Source: Candidatus Rokuibacteriota bacterium (GTDB lineage: Bacteria > Methylomirabilota > Methylomirabilia > Rokubacteriales > CSP1-6). Taken from it: DNA of 64,000 nucleotides. Shown one piece after another: positions 24,434-33,429 of this stretch. Both the position numbers and the translations under genes were made by a program. Where the stretch lies: NCBI GenBank assembly GCA_003220435.1, contig QHSL01000066.1:1-64000 (forward strand). Direction: 5' to 3'. The notes beneath the pieces are model-generated. The model was not told where the DNA came from, did not search any database, and saw only the letters and a list, made by a program, of their open reading frames with translations. How positions within the stretch are numbered: position 1 is the first letter of the stretch; every line of letters begins with the position of its first letter.

Positions 24434-25898
24434 ATGGCCAGCGCGAAACTTCCGACTCCCGATGAGCTCAGGGCGGTCGGTCGGCAACTGGGGCTGAATC
24501 TGTCAGACGCCGACGTCGCGTTCTTCCTCGAGACCATGGGCGGCAACGTGTCGGCCTATCACGCCATCGAGGCCATGGCCGACCCGATCCCGCCCGTGAA
24601 GTATCCGCGCACGCCCGGCTCTCGCCCCGAGGGCGCGGAGAACAAGTACAACGCCTGGTACTACAAGAGCGAAGTCCACGGCGCGTCCTCGGGCAAGCTC
24701 CGGGGTAAGCGCATCGCGCTGAAGGACAACGTGTGCCTGGCCGGCGTGCCGATGATGAACGGCGCCTCCACGCTCGAGGGCTACGTACCCGACGTCGACG
24801 CGACGATCGTCACGCGGATGCTCGACGCCGGCGGCACCATCCTGGGCAAGGTCCACTGCGAGTACTTCTGCTTCTCGGGCGGCAGCCACACCAGCGCGGC
24901 CGGCCCCGTGCAGAATCCGCGGAAGCCGGGCTACTCGGCGGGCGGATCGTCGTCGGGCAGCGCGGCGGTGGTGGCGGCCGGTGAGGTCGACATGGCCATC
25001 GGCGGCGACCAGGGCGGCTCGATCCGCATCCCGGCCGCCTATTGCGGCGTGTACGGTCTCAAGCCGACGCACGGTCTGGTGCCGTACACCGGAATCTTCC
25101 CGATCGAGATGACGCTCGATCACACCGGCCCCATGACGGCGACGGTGGCCGACAACGCGCTGCTGCTCGAGGTGCTGGCCGGCCCCGACGGGCTCGATCC
25201 GCGCCAGATGAACGTCAAGACCGCCGCCTACACGAACGCGCTGACCGGCGACGCGCGCGGCATGAAGATCGCGGTCGTGAAGGAAGGCTTCGGTCACGCG
25301 AACTCGGAGTCGGACGTCGACGCGCTGGTGCGCAAGGGGGCCGCGACGCTTACGCAGCTCGGCGCGCAGGTGGACGAGGTGTCGATCCCGTTCCACCTGG
25401 CCGGTCCCGCCATCTGGACGCCGATCGCCGCTGTACGTCACGAGCCTCATCGACGCCCACTCGGCCTGGCGCCAGCGCGCCGACGAGTTCTCCGACACGC
25501 TGAAGACGACGATCCTGTTCGGCCAGTACGCGCTGAACAAGTACCGCGGCCACTACTACGCGAAGTGCCAGAACCTGGCGCGCTCGCTGCGCGCCGCCTA
25601 CGACGCGGTGCTCAGGGACTACGACCTGCTGCTGATGCCGACGCTCCCGTTGAAGGCCACGCCGATCCCGAAGCCGGGGGCGCCGCGGATGGAGATCATC
25701 CAGCGGGGGTTCGAGATGCTGCCGAACACGGCGCCGTTCGACGTCACCGGCCATCCGGCGATGAGCGTGCCGTGCGGGCTCAGCGACGGGCTGCCGGCCG
25801 GGATGATGCTGACGGCGAAGCACTTCGACGAGGTATCGATCTACCGGGCGGCGTCGGCGTTCGAGAAGGCGGGGGACTGGAAGGGGATCCGGCCGTAA
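24434..25898 (+). pseudogene. Amidase-signature enzyme, disrupted by internal deletion and frameshift
   Basis: The first 330 or so codons encode an intact amidase N-terminus. It has the catalytic Lys in ALKDNV, the cis-Ser region AGGSSSGSAAVVAAG and the nucleophile region GGDQGGSIRIPAAYCG. Homologues of the Rhodococcus-type amidase continue from WTPIA through about 20 residues (containing GNGMGFNWKG) into LYVTSL. Here WTPIA joins LYVTSLIDAHSAWRQRADE directly, and the frame changes at about 25430. The C-terminal part (LFGQYALNKYRGHYYAKCQNLARSL... to FEKAGDWKGIRP) is intact in the new frame, ending at 25898. The gene has therefore lost about 60 nt and its phase. An assembly error is possible. 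Confidence 0.85.
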
Positions 25899-25901
25899 GG
25901 G

Positions 25902-26813
25902 CTACGCCCACGCCCGGTTGTCGACGGTGTTCTCGAAGGTCGCGCCGGGCACGGTCATCTTCCACTTCACCGTCCAGGTGTAGGTGTCCTCGAAGCGCTC
26001 GCGGGTGTAGGGCTGCGGCGCCGCGTGCAGCAGACGCCAGGCCTGCAGCTCGTGCGGCTCGAGCAGCCCGCCCGTCTCGCGCGCGAGGTAGTGGACGAAG
26101 GGCGTCGGGTCCTTCTCGAGTAGCTCGACCGCCCGGGCCTGCGCGCGGAACATCCGGGCCAGGGTGGGCCCGTCGAGGTCGTCGCCGGCCGCCTCGCTGC
26201 GCGTCGAGTGCGACTCGATGAGGATGCGCATGCCCCACTTCTGGGCCACGCTGATCCAGGGTTCCATCAGGCTCGCCGCCGCGACCGCGCCGTCGCGCAC
26301 CGCCTCGAGGCGCTTGAGCATCGAGCCGGCGTTGATCCGCTTGACGTGCTCGGGCGCGAGGAAGCCTTCCATCATCTTCAGCGTGGTGAACTCCGAGCCA
26401 TTGTTCGGCGTCACGGCGATCGGCTTGTCCTTCAGCATCTCGGGCTCGTAGATCTTGGAGTCGCGGGCGACGACGACGGCGAACTTCGACATCGAGGCGC
26501 CCAGCGCCACGATCTTGCGCCCGCGCAAGCCCTGCGCATTGGCCTCGACTGCGCGCTTCATGATGCCCCATTCGCACATGCGGTAGCAGTCGATGCCGCC
26601 CTCGTTGTAGACCGAGTCGAGCGGGCGCTCGAAGACGGAATCGAACTTGACGGCATGCGAAGTCGTGACCTGGGCCATCCCCGGCGTGGTCACGAACTCG
26701 AGGTCGAGACCCTCGTCCCGAAAGAAGCCTTTGTCGCGGGCGACCAGTACCGGCAGGTCGTGGACCGCGTTCATGATCGCCACCTGGGGCTTGTGCCTGG
26801 TCTCGGGAGTCAT
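25902..26813 (-). CDS. Solute-binding-protein-like (NMT1/SsuA fold) without signal peptide
   Basis: The 303-residue protein has the type II periplasmic-binding fold seen in ThiY/NMT1 and SsuA proteins: VAIMNAVHDLPVLVARDKGFFRDEGLDLEFV at the start, GRKIVALGASMSKFAVVV and KPIAVTPNNGSEFTTLKMM in the first lobe, DGAVAAASLMEPW later. There is no N-terminal hydrophobic segment after the ATG chosen by GAGGAGGCGCC. The protein may therefore be cytoplasmic, acting as a sensor or enzyme rather than as a transport protein. The frame stays open upstream but without an export signal. It is convergent with the amidase remnant, ending 3 nt away. Confidence 0.8.
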   Translation of the reverse strand: MTPETRHKPQVAIMNAVHDLPVLVARDKGFFRDEGLDLEFVTTPGMAQVTTSHAVKFDSVFERPLDSVYNEGGIDCYRMCEWGIMKRAVEANAQGLRGRKIVALGASMSKFAVVVARDSKIYEPEMLKDKPIAVTPNNGSEFTTLKMMEGFLAPEHVKRINAGSMLKRLEAVRDGAVAAASLMEPWISVAQKWGMRILIESHSTRSEAAGDDLDGPTLARMFRAQARAVELLEKDPTPFVHYLARETGGLLEPHELQAWRLLHAAPQPYTRERFEDTYTWTVKWKMTVPGATFENTVDNRAWA

Positions 26814-27033
26814 GGCGCCTCCTCTGGGCTGCCGATTATCCGCCTCCTGGACTTTCAAAGGCAATCCGCGTAGCGGACTCGGACGCAAGCCTGACATTCC
26901 GCATCACCTGTCAAGTGTGCCATTTCCAACCTTTCAGAAATGACCTTGTATAGGTGGTGCCGCTCGGATTACGATTCGAGCGCCAAGCGCAATGGCGCTG
27001 AAGAGGAGTTCCTTTATACGCAGAGGAAGAGCC

Positions 27034-28326
27034 ATGGGGAAGAAAAACGTCAGTCACTACGTGACGCGCCCGGGCAAGCATCTCGGAGATCCCCCGATCA
27101 CGATTCCTGTCGCTGAAGACCTGCTGTCTGTTCCGGGGATTCCGACTCGCGATGGCGACGTCGCCTTCTTCGCGAGAGAGGATCCCCTGGAGAACATGGC
27201 CGTGGCCGAGAGCGCCTCGGCAGACTGGGCGCGGCGGCAGCGCAGTAGCTATTCCCCAGAATTGCGAGCGTTCTACGAAGAGCACGAGCATCACATGGAA
27301 CCGATCGTGGAGTGGGTGAAGAACAGCGGCGACCTGAAGCCGACGGGCACACCCAACGGCGACGATGTGACCGAGGCGATACGACGCAAGGCGCGCGAGC
27401 TCGGCTACGGTGAGGTCGGCTTCACCCGGAACGACCGCCACTACGTGTATCAGAGCCGAAAGCCGCTGTTGAAGACCGACCTGCCTCACGCCATTTGCCT
27501 GGCGCTCGAGCAGGACTACGACAAGACCCAGTCGATTCCCAGCATGGCGGGAGAAGAGACCCACTTCGGCACCTATTTCAACCAGGGGCCGCTCACGATG
27601 GCGCTCGCGAACTTCATCCTGTCCCTGGGCTACCGGGTGCAGGTGTCGGGGCCCACCTGGCACTACGGCCCGATGATCCCGATGTTCGTGCAGGCCGGCC
27701 TGGGTCAGCTCGGCGCCAACGGACAGCTGCTCTCGCCTCACTTCGGATCCAGGGCTCGGCTCCAGATCATCTTCACCGACGCGAAGGTGACCCACGACCA
27801 GCCGGTTGACTATGGCATCCACAAATTCTGCCAGGTCTGCCAGGTCTGCGTGCAGCGCTGTCCCGGCCGTGCCCTGATGCCCGAGAAGGTCTGGTACAGA
27901 GGCGTCGAAAAGAACAAGCTGGTCTTCAAGCGCTGCCGCCCGGTCATGGCGCGCTACCTGGGCTGTGGAATCTGCATGAAGGTCTGCCCGGTTCAGAAGT
28001 ACGGGATGCAGCCGGTGATGGAGCACTACGTCGAAACCGGGGAAGTCCTCGGAAAGGGGACCGACAGCCTGGAGGGCTACACGCTTCACGACAAGGGCTA
28101 CTTCGGATCAGGCCAACTGCCGAGCTTCGACGCGGACTTCTTCAAGATGCCGCGCGGCAGGTCCGAGGACTGGGTGCTGATGGAATTCAGAGACAAGCTG
28201 ATGACCGCGCATGGCGACGAAAGTGTCGACCATGACCAGATGTGGGAGGATCTCCGCAAGAAGGTCGAGGCATCGATGGACAAGCGGTCGGCCGCCGTGG
28301 ATGCGGGGATGGATCGCGGCGTCTAG
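27034..28326 (+). CDS. Reductive-dehalogenase-like double [4Fe-4S] protein
   Basis: The 430-residue protein has the catalytic-domain pattern of RdhA: an N-terminal half with ELGYGEVGFTRNDRHYVY and GPLTMALANFILSLGYRVQVSG (corrinoid-binding region), then AGLGQLGANGQLLSPHFGSRARLQIIFTD. Two ferredoxin-type clusters follow: C266-x2-C269-x2-C272-x3-C276-P and C301-x9-C311-x2-C314-x3-C318-P. RdhA enzymes use cobalamin and Fe-S clusters to remove halogens; the related QueG reduces epoxyqueuosine. No Tat signal and no rdhB anchor gene are present, so it is probably cytoplasmic, as are the aerobic RdhAs. ATG at 27034 was preferred to 26992 because GAGGAAGA precedes it. Confidence 0.85.
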   Translation: MGKKNVSHYVTRPGKHLGDPPITIPVAEDLLSVPGIPTRDGDVAFFAREDPLENMAVAESASADWARRQRSSYSPELRAFYEEHEHHMEPIVEWVKNSGDLKPTGTPNGDDVTEAIRRKARELGYGEVGFTRNDRHYVYQSRKPLLKTDLPHAICLALEQDYDKTQSIPSMAGEETHFGTYFNQGPLTMALANFILSLGYRVQVSGPTWHYGPMIPMFVQAGLGQLGANGQLLSPHFGSRARLQIIFTDAKVTHDQPVDYGIHKFCQVCQVCVQRCPGRALMPEKVWYRGVEKNKLVFKRCRPVMARYLGCGICMKVCPVQKYGMQPVMEHYVETGEVLGKGTDSLEGYTLHDKGYFGSGQLPSFDADFFKMPRGRSEDWVLMEFRDKLMTAHGDESVDHDQMWEDLRKKVEASMDKRSAAVDAGMDRGV

Positions 28327-28356
28327 GAACCCTCGAAGCGGCCGAAGCGTGGGCGA

Positions 28357-28389
28357 TTGACCGCCGGCGCGTTGGACGTCGGCGGTCAA
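28357..28389. terminator. Hairpin between convergent genes
   Basis: TTGACCGCCG (28357-28366) pairs perfectly with CGGCGGTCAA (28380-28389). It lies 30 nt after the dehalogenase-like gene and overlaps the stop codon of the gene at 28386. Confidence 0.6.
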
Positions 28390-28670
28390 GCCACGTGAAA
28401 GCGCTCCGATTCAGGGGGCTTCGACCACAGCTCTTCGGCACCTCGCATCGCCACCGCGCGCTCCGGACTCGCCCGCCATCCATCGTAGATGTCGTTGCTC
28501 GTCCACACCACCAGCGTGGTGATTTTCGTCGCATCGCCCGTCGAGTACAACGTCTGGCGGCTCACAAAGCCCGGCGCCCGACTCTGTGCGAGGCCGTTGC
28601 CGTCCAGGAGCTTCTTGGCCTCGTTGACCTTGTCCGCTTTGGCCCAATGATGAGTCAGCACTCCGATCAT
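28386..28670 (-). CDS. Small antibiotic-biosynthesis-monooxygenase-like (ABM) protein
   Basis: The 94-residue protein has the dimeric alpha-beta barrel pattern of ABM domains: VLTHHWAKADKVNEAKKLL, then PGFVSRQTLYSTGDATKITTLVVWTSNDIYDGWRASPERAV. Such small proteins include quinol or haem-degrading monooxygenases and many of unknown role. GGGAGGTAAGGAATTC precedes the ATG. A TAGAAT box at 28716-28721 on the minus strand may be its own promoter, but it also lies just downstream of pcaB and could be read with the pca operon. Confidence 0.72.
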   Translation of the reverse strand: MIGVLTHHWAKADKVNEAKKLLDGNGLAQSRAPGFVSRQTLYSTGDATKITTLVVWTSNDIYDGWRASPERAVAMRGAEELWSKPPESERFHVA

Positions 28671-28718
28671 GAATTCCTTACCTCCCGTTCTGAGGCAGCC
28701 CGGCAGCCGGTGCGAATT

Positions 28719-30044
28719 CTAACCCGGGATGCCGGCCAGCGTCTCGTCGAGGACGGGCGCCAGCTCGGTGACGACCGCCTCGAGCGAGAACACGCCGTCG
28801 ATGTGTCCGGCCAGCGACGGCCGGGCGGCGATGGCGACGTCCCTGAGATGCCGACCCTCCTTGACCGCCACCGTGGACCAGTCGTCGACGAGCGCCTGCG
28901 CGCTCGACCGATCGAGATCGCGTGCCATCACGCGGGCCAGCCGCTCGGAGAACACGAGGCCCTGGAGCGATTGCAGATTGGCCCTCATACGCTCGGCGTT
29001 CACCACGAGACCGCCGGCGATCCGCTCCAGGGCATCGAGCGCGCTGCCCGCGGCGTCCACCAGCGCGGGGATGGTCACGAGCTCGGCCTGCCAGCCACCG
29101 AGCGCGCGCTCGTGCTCGCCGAGCGAGCCTGAGAGCAGCGTGGCCATCAGGCCGGGCGCGCGCACCGCCGCGGCCAGGGCCTGAAGACAGGCCACGGGGT
29201 TGCGCTTGTGGGGCATGGCGCTGGAGCCGCCCACGCCCTTGGTCGGCGCCGACTCGAGCATCTCGCCGACCTCGGCCTGGGAGAGCAAGGAGACGTCGCG
29301 TGCGATCTTACCGATCGTCTCCGTGACGATCGCCAGCTCGGCCATCACCCGCAGCAGCTCGTCGCGCTGGTCGTGCCACACCCGCGCCTCGTGCAGGTGC
29401 AGCCGCATCGCGAGGCCGTTGCGCACACCCGCGCGCGTGCCGCCGAGGGCATCCAGTGTGCCGACGGCGCCGCCGAGCTGGATGCAGAGCGCCCGCTCGC
29501 GCGCCTCGGCGAGGCGCAGCCGGCAGCGGTGGAGCGCCGCCGCCCAGCGCGCGATCTTGAGCCCTGCCGTGATCGGTGTGGCCGGCTGCATGAGCGTCCG
29601 ACCCAGCATCACGACGCCGGCGTGGCGCCGCGCGTGACCGGCCAGGCGGCTCGCCGCCGTGGCGAGGACGCCGTCGGCGTCGGCGAGGCACGGTTTCAGG
29701 CAGAGGATCAGGGCGGTGTCGAGCACGTCCTGGCTCGTCGAGCCGTAGTGGACGAAGGCCGCCGCTCGCGCGTCAACGGATGCGACGTGCTCCGTGAGCG
29801 CCTTGACCAGCGGAACGGCCAGCGAGCCCGAGCGCTTGGCTTCACCGGCCAGCGCCTCGGGGTTCAGGCTCAGGTCAGCACACACGTTGGCGATGATCCG
29901 CGCGGCATCCTGGGGGATGACGCCGACCTCTGCTTCGGCGCCGGCCAGCGCGCGCTCGAAGTCGAGCATCGCCCGCACGAACGCGTCGGCGGAAAACGCC
30001 TGGGTGAACGTGTCGCGCGCGAAGCTCCTGCCGACGAGGCTCAC
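28719..30044 (-). CDS. pcaB: 3-carboxy-cis,cis-muconate cycloisomerase
   Basis: The 441-residue protein belongs to the fumarase/aspartase superfamily and matches PcaB, which converts 3-carboxy-cis,cis-muconate (made by PcaHG) to 4-carboxymuconolactone. Visible signatures are FVHYGSTSQDVLDTA near residue 100 and the superfamily motif GSSAMPHKRNP at 273-283, followed by NLQSLQGLVFSERL late in the protein. The length is normal. GTG at 30044, 19 nt after the pcaG stop, was chosen because upstream residues are unlike the family; no strong ribosome-binding site is seen, so translation may depend on coupling. It is the third gene of pcaHGB. Confidence 0.92.
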   Translation of the reverse strand: MSLVGRSFARDTFTQAFSADAFVRAMLDFERALAGAEAEVGVIPQDAARIIANVCADLSLNPEALAGEAKRSGSLAVPLVKALTEHVASVDARAAAFVHYGSTSQDVLDTALILCLKPCLADADGVLATAASRLAGHARRHAGVVMLGRTLMQPATPITAGLKIARWAAALHRCRLRLAEARERALCIQLGGAVGTLDALGGTRAGVRNGLAMRLHLHEARVWHDQRDELLRVMAELAIVTETIGKIARDVSLLSQAEVGEMLESAPTKGVGGSSAMPHKRNPVACLQALAAAVRAPGLMATLLSGSLGEHERALGGWQAELVTIPALVDAAGSALDALERIAGGLVVNAERMRANLQSLQGLVFSERLARVMARDLDRSSAQALVDDWSTVAVKEGRHLRDVAIAARPSLAGHIDGVFSLEAVVTELAPVLDETLAGIPG

Positions 30045-30063
30045 GACGATGGGCGCTCGCGCG

Positions 30064-30612
30064 CTAGAACTCGATGAAGACCGCTTCGCCGGCTCCCCGC
30101 AGTCGGACGTCCCAGCGATAGATCTTGGGATCGCCGGCATCACGAGCCGCGATCAGCGTGCGGAGCCGGTCAGGATCGCCGATGGCGCGAGCGAGCGGAT
30201 CATCCTTGATCAATTCGAGCGGAGCGAGGAACACGCGCGTGCGCAGTCCCTTCAGGAGGCCGCGCGCGAAGATCGCGACGCTGATCTGGGGCGCATATCT
30301 CTCGCCGCCGGGGCCCGTGAAGGATCCGGGCATGACCGTTTCGACGGCATAGCGCCCGTCGGAGTCCGTCGAGACGCGGCCGTAGCCGTACGGTCTGGAT
30401 CCATCGTCGCCGGAGGGGAACTTGCCGACCGCGTCCGCCTGCCAGGTCTCGAAGAGCGCGTCGTAGATCGGCGCGCCATTGCCGTCGAACACGCGCCCGG
30501 TCAGCGTGATGCGATCGCCGCGACCGGGGAACAGGACGCCGCCGCCGTCCTTCCACAGCAGCTCGCGCGCGAAGAAGGGGCCGACGGTCTGCGACGGTGT
30601 GGGCTTCGGCAT
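30064..30612 (-). CDS. pcaG: Protocatechuate 3,4-dioxygenase alpha subunit
   Basis: The 182-residue subunit has the intradiol dioxygenase core: TPSQTVGPFFARELLW at the N-terminus, ITLTGRVFDGNGAPIYDALFETWQADAVGKF, then DGRYAVETVMPG and YAPQISVAIFARGLLKGLRTRVF. Alpha subunits lack the iron ligands and shape the substrate pocket with PcaH. The start lies 2 nt after the pcaH stop, so the pair is coupled and should be made in equal amounts. Confidence 0.94.
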   Translation of the reverse strand: MPKPTPSQTVGPFFARELLWKDGGGVLFPGRGDRITLTGRVFDGNGAPIYDALFETWQADAVGKFPSGDDGSRPYGYGRVSTDSDGRYAVETVMPGSFTGPGGERYAPQISVAIFARGLLKGLRTRVFLAPLELIKDDPLARAIGDPDRLRTLIAARDAGDPKIYRWDVRLRGAGEAVFIEF

Positions 30613-30614
30613 CG

Positions 30615-31283
30615 TCACACCCCCATCGGCGTGGCGCGCGGCCCGCGCACCACCATGTCCCAGCGGTACCCGAGCGCGACGCCCTCGACGCCCTGCTCGA
30701 GATCGAGATCGGCGATCAAGAGCCTGCGCCCGGCCTCGGGCACGCTCTGGAAGATCGGATCGATCGCCAGCAGGGGATCGCCGGGGAAGAACATCTGTGT
30801 GATGAGCCGCTGCGCGTACGCGTTGCCGAATAGCGAGAAGTGGATGTGCGCCGGGCGCCACCCGAACGCGTGGTTCTGCCACGGATACGCGCCGGGCTTG
30901 ACCGTCACGATCCGGTAGCGCCCCTCGTCGTCCGTGAGCACCTGGCCCTTGCCGAGGAAATTCGGATCCAGCGGCGCCTCGTGGTCGTCCACGGGGTGCG
31001 GATATTTTCCGGAGGCGTTGGCCTGCCACACCTCGATGAGCGACCGCCGCACCGGCCGGCCGTCCTCGTCGAGGAGACGGCCGACCAGCACCATCTTCTC
31101 GCCGAGGGGGGCGCTCCGACCCCAGGTCGTCAGATCGGCCTCGCTGTCCTTCACGAAATGCTTCGGGAACACCGGGCCCGTCGCCTCGAGCGGGCTCGGC
31201 GCGACGCGTACCAGCGGCTCGGACGGCGCCCGGAGCCGCGTGCTCTTGTAGTCGGGATAGAGGTACGGCGGGTGGACGTCCAT
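30615..31283 (-). CDS. pcaH: Protocatechuate 3,4-dioxygenase beta subunit (iron-binding)
   Basis: The 222-residue subunit carries all four non-haem iron ligands by comparison with Pseudomonas PcaH: Y94 (GKYPHP), Y133 (GAYPW), H146 and H148 (RPAHIHFS). With PcaG it cleaves protocatechuate between the hydroxyls to 3-carboxy-cis,cis-muconate. GGAGGGAGACCAC before ATG fixes the start. It heads pcaHGB; the later steps (pcaC, pcaD, pcaIJ) are not in the window. A TAGAAT box at 31320-31325 (minus) is a plausible -10. Confidence 0.96.
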   Translation of the reverse strand: MDVHPPYLYPDYKSTRLRAPSEPLVRVAPSPLEATGPVFPKHFVKDSEADLTTWGRSAPLGEKMVLVGRLLDEDGRPVRRSLIEVWQANASGKYPHPVDDHEAPLDPNFLGKGQVLTDDEGRYRIVTVKPGAYPWQNHAFGWRPAHIHFSLFGNAYAQRLITQMFFPGDPLLAIDPIFQSVPEAGRRLLIADLDLEQGVEGVALGYRWDMVVRGPRATPMGV

Positions 31284-31355
31284 GTGGTCTCCCTCCAGGA
31301 AATTCGGCGACACCGGCAGATTCTACTCCGTCGGGTCGCTGGCAAAGCTCGCTGG

Positions 31356-31739
31356 TCAGGTTAAGGGCGTGTAGAGCCGAAGGCCGGGAATGTCGCGGAA
31401 GTCCGCGGCGTTCAGCGTCCACAGCAGCGCATCCCGAGCGATGGCGGCCGCCCCGATCGCGAGGTCGCGCTCGCGCTGTCGTGCGCGCGCCACACGCCGA
31501 TAGAGTCCGGCAGCGATCACCGCCTCGCTCGCGCCGAAGGGAAACGCGGCGTTCGCCGGAAGAAGCGCCTCCTGATCCTGGATCTCTGCCTCGTTGCGCG
31601 GCCCACGGAGCCACTCGTAGAGGACGAGCGCCGACAGGCCGAGCCGTTCGCCCTGACGGATCGCGCCGCCGAGCGCCGTGGACGAGTGGCGCCGGCCCGT
31701 CAACGCGTCGACGAGGACAGACGTGTCGAGCAGGATCAC
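31356..31739 (-). CDS. vapC: PIN-domain toxin (VapC family)
   Basis: The 127-residue PIN-domain protein has the first acidic residue in LLDTSVLVDAL, a conserved Glu in VLYEWLRGP and late acidic residues in ERDLAIGAAAIARDALLWTLNAADFRDIPGL. VapC toxins are Mg-dependent RNases. The GTG chosen overlaps the antitoxin stop as GTGA; an earlier GTG at 31757 is possible. Expression is expected to be repressed by the cognate VapB. Confidence 0.88.
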   Translation of the reverse strand: MILLDTSVLVDALTGRRHSSTALGGAIRQGERLGLSALVLYEWLRGPRNEAEIQDQEALLPANAAFPFGASEAVIAAGLYRRVARARQRERDLAIGAAAIARDALLWTLNAADFRDIPGLRLYTPLT

Positions 31740-32011
31740 CGCGGCGAGCGGGCCCACCGGCGCCGCGCGGCCCGGATCTCACGCAGTTCGGCGTTCACTT
31801 CGGCCTGCGGCCGGGTCGGGGGCGCCTTCATGATCCGGTCCACGACGGCCAGCAGCCGCTGGCGTTCCTCGTCAGTCAGCTTGTCCGAGCGCGCTTCGTA
31901 CTCTTTGATGGACTCCCGCACGACCTGGCTCTGCGGGCGGCCCAGCCGGGTAGCGAGGCGGCGGATCCGCTCCACCGTCTCGTCGTCGAGCGTGAAGGTC
32001 ACCTTTACCAT
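31736..32011 (-). CDS. vapB: Ribbon-helix-helix antitoxin (VapB-like)
   Basis: The 91-residue protein begins VKVTFTLDDETVERIRRLATRLGRPQSQVVRESIKEY, a ribbon-helix-helix DNA-binding domain. The charged C-terminal tail (AELREIRAARRRW) would wrap the toxin. It is immediately upstream of the PIN toxin with a 4-nt overlap, the usual antitoxin-first order. An in-frame ATG six codons earlier is an alternative start. Confidence 0.82.
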   Translation of the reverse strand: MVKVTFTLDDETVERIRRLATRLGRPQSQVVRESIKEYEARSDKLTDEERQRLLAVVDRIMKAPPTRPQAEVNAELREIRAARRRWARSPR

Positions 32012-32101
32012 ACCCTGCCATACTACCATACTGATATGGGAGGCCCATTTGACGACGCGGCCGTCGGCGCTCATCATGCGGCCCGGCCAAAGGAGGCCTC
32101 C

Positions 32102-33112
32102 ATGGTGAGCCGACGCTCGTTCCTCGCTGGCAGCGGTGCCGCGGCGGCGCTCGCCGTCGCGTCGCGCGCGTTCGCGCAGTGGCAGCCGAGCCAGCGCTAT
32201 CCCGATCCCTCGGTGCAGATCGTCGATCAGAGCTTCGCGCGCTACCGGCTGAACCTCGCCAAGGTCGAGCGGCTCGCGACGGGCTTCCGCTGGTCCGAGG
32301 GGCCCGTGTGGTTCGGCGACGGGCGCTATGTGCTGTGGAGCGACATCCCGAACAATCGCATCATGCGCTGGGACGAGGAGACCGGGACCGCGTCGGTCTT
32401 CCGCAAGCCGTCGAACTTCGCCAACGGCAACTCGCGCGACCGCCAGGGGCGCCTGATCACCTGCGAGCACGGCACGCGTCGCGTCTCCCGCACCGAGTAC
32501 GACGGCACGATCACGACCGTGGCTGACAAGTTCGACGGCAAGCCTCTGAACTCACCGAACGACATCGTGTGCAAGTCCGACAGCTCGATCTGGTTCACCG
32601 ATCCGCCGTTCGGCATCTTCGGCTACTACGAGGGCTACATCGCCAAGCCAGAGCTGCCGACGAACGTCTATCGCGTCGACGGCAAGGGAGGCGCGCCGAC
32701 GGTGGCGACGGGCGACGTGAACCGGCCCAACGGCCTCGCGTTCTCGCCGGACGAATCGAGGCTCTATGTCGTCGAGGCCGGCGTGACGCCGCGCGAGATC
32801 GTCGTCTTCGACGTCGTCGTCGGCACCAGACTCCAGAACAAGCGCAAGTTCATCGACGCCGGTCAGGGCACGCCCGACGGCTTCCGCTGCGACGTCGACG
32901 GCAACCTCTGGTGCGGCTGGGGCATGGGGCAGGAGGGGCTGGACGGCGTCCACGTCTTCAATCCCGACGGCAAGCTGATCGCCCGCATCAACCTGCCCGA
33001 GCGCTGCGCCAACCTCTGCTTCGGCGGGACGTATCGCAACCGCCTGTTCATGGCCGCGAGCACGTCGTTATACTCGCTCTACGTCAACACCCAGGGCGCG
33101 ATCGGAGGTTGA
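32102..33112 (+). CDS. SMP-30/gluconolactonase-family exported lactonase
   Basis: The 336-residue protein has a Tat signal (SRRSFLAGSGAAAALAVASRAFAQ). The mature part is the six-bladed propeller of SMP-30/gluconolactonase. Typical metal-site segments are the Glu in FRWSEGPVWF, the Asn in LNSPNDIVC and the Asp in GLAFSPDESRLYV, so a divalent-metal lactonase in the periplasm is expected. Substrate is unknown. AAAGGAGG precedes the ATG. It is divergent from vapBC, with under 100 nt of shared control region. Confidence 0.92.
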   Translation: MVSRRSFLAGSGAAAALAVASRAFAQWQPSQRYPDPSVQIVDQSFARYRLNLAKVERLATGFRWSEGPVWFGDGRYVLWSDIPNNRIMRWDEETGTASVFRKPSNFANGNSRDRQGRLITCEHGTRRVSRTEYDGTITTVADKFDGKPLNSPNDIVCKSDSSIWFTDPPFGIFGYYEGYIAKPELPTNVYRVDGKGGAPTVATGDVNRPNGLAFSPDESRLYVVEAGVTPREIVVFDVVVGTRLQNKRKFIDAGQGTPDGFRCDVDGNLWCGWGMGQEGLDGVHVFNPDGKLIARINLPERCANLCFGGTYRNRLFMAASTSLYSLYVNTQGAIGG

Positions 33113-33135
33113 GCGGGGGCGCCGCATTTTCGGGG

Positions 33136-33414
33136 GTGCGCGGGGTCGCGACCGTCAGGATCGACAACGAGCGCGTGCGGGTGACCGAGTGGCGCTTCGC
33201 GCCGGGGGCCAGTACCGGCCCGCACCGTCACGAGATGGCGTACGTGGTGGTGCCGCTGACCACGGGTCGGTTGGCGGCGAGCGGGGCTGCCGGCGAGACG
33301 CTCAATGAATTGGTCGCCGGCGTGCCGTACTTCCGGCCGGCCGGCGTCGAGCACGACGTCCGCAACGCCAACGCCTTCGAGTTCGCGTTCATCGAGATCG
33401 AGCTGAAGGCGTAG
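33136..33414 (+). CDS. Small cupin-domain protein
   Basis: The 92-residue single-domain cupin has motif 1 ASTGPHRHEMAYVVVPLTTG (His-x-His plus Glu metal ligands) and motif 2 near PYFRPAGVEHDVRN. Cupins of this size bind a metal and a small acid or sugar and can be enzymes or sensors. GTG at 33136 is the best start, though a TTG at 33109 would overlap the preceding lactonase stop. The gene follows the lactonase closely and is probably cotranscribed. Confidence 0.75.
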   Translation: MRGVATVRIDNERVRVTEWRFAPGASTGPHRHEMAYVVVPLTTGRLAASGAAGETLNELVAGVPYFRPAGVEHDVRNANAFEFAFIEIELKA

Positions 33415-33429
33415 CGTTCTTCCGGCGAC

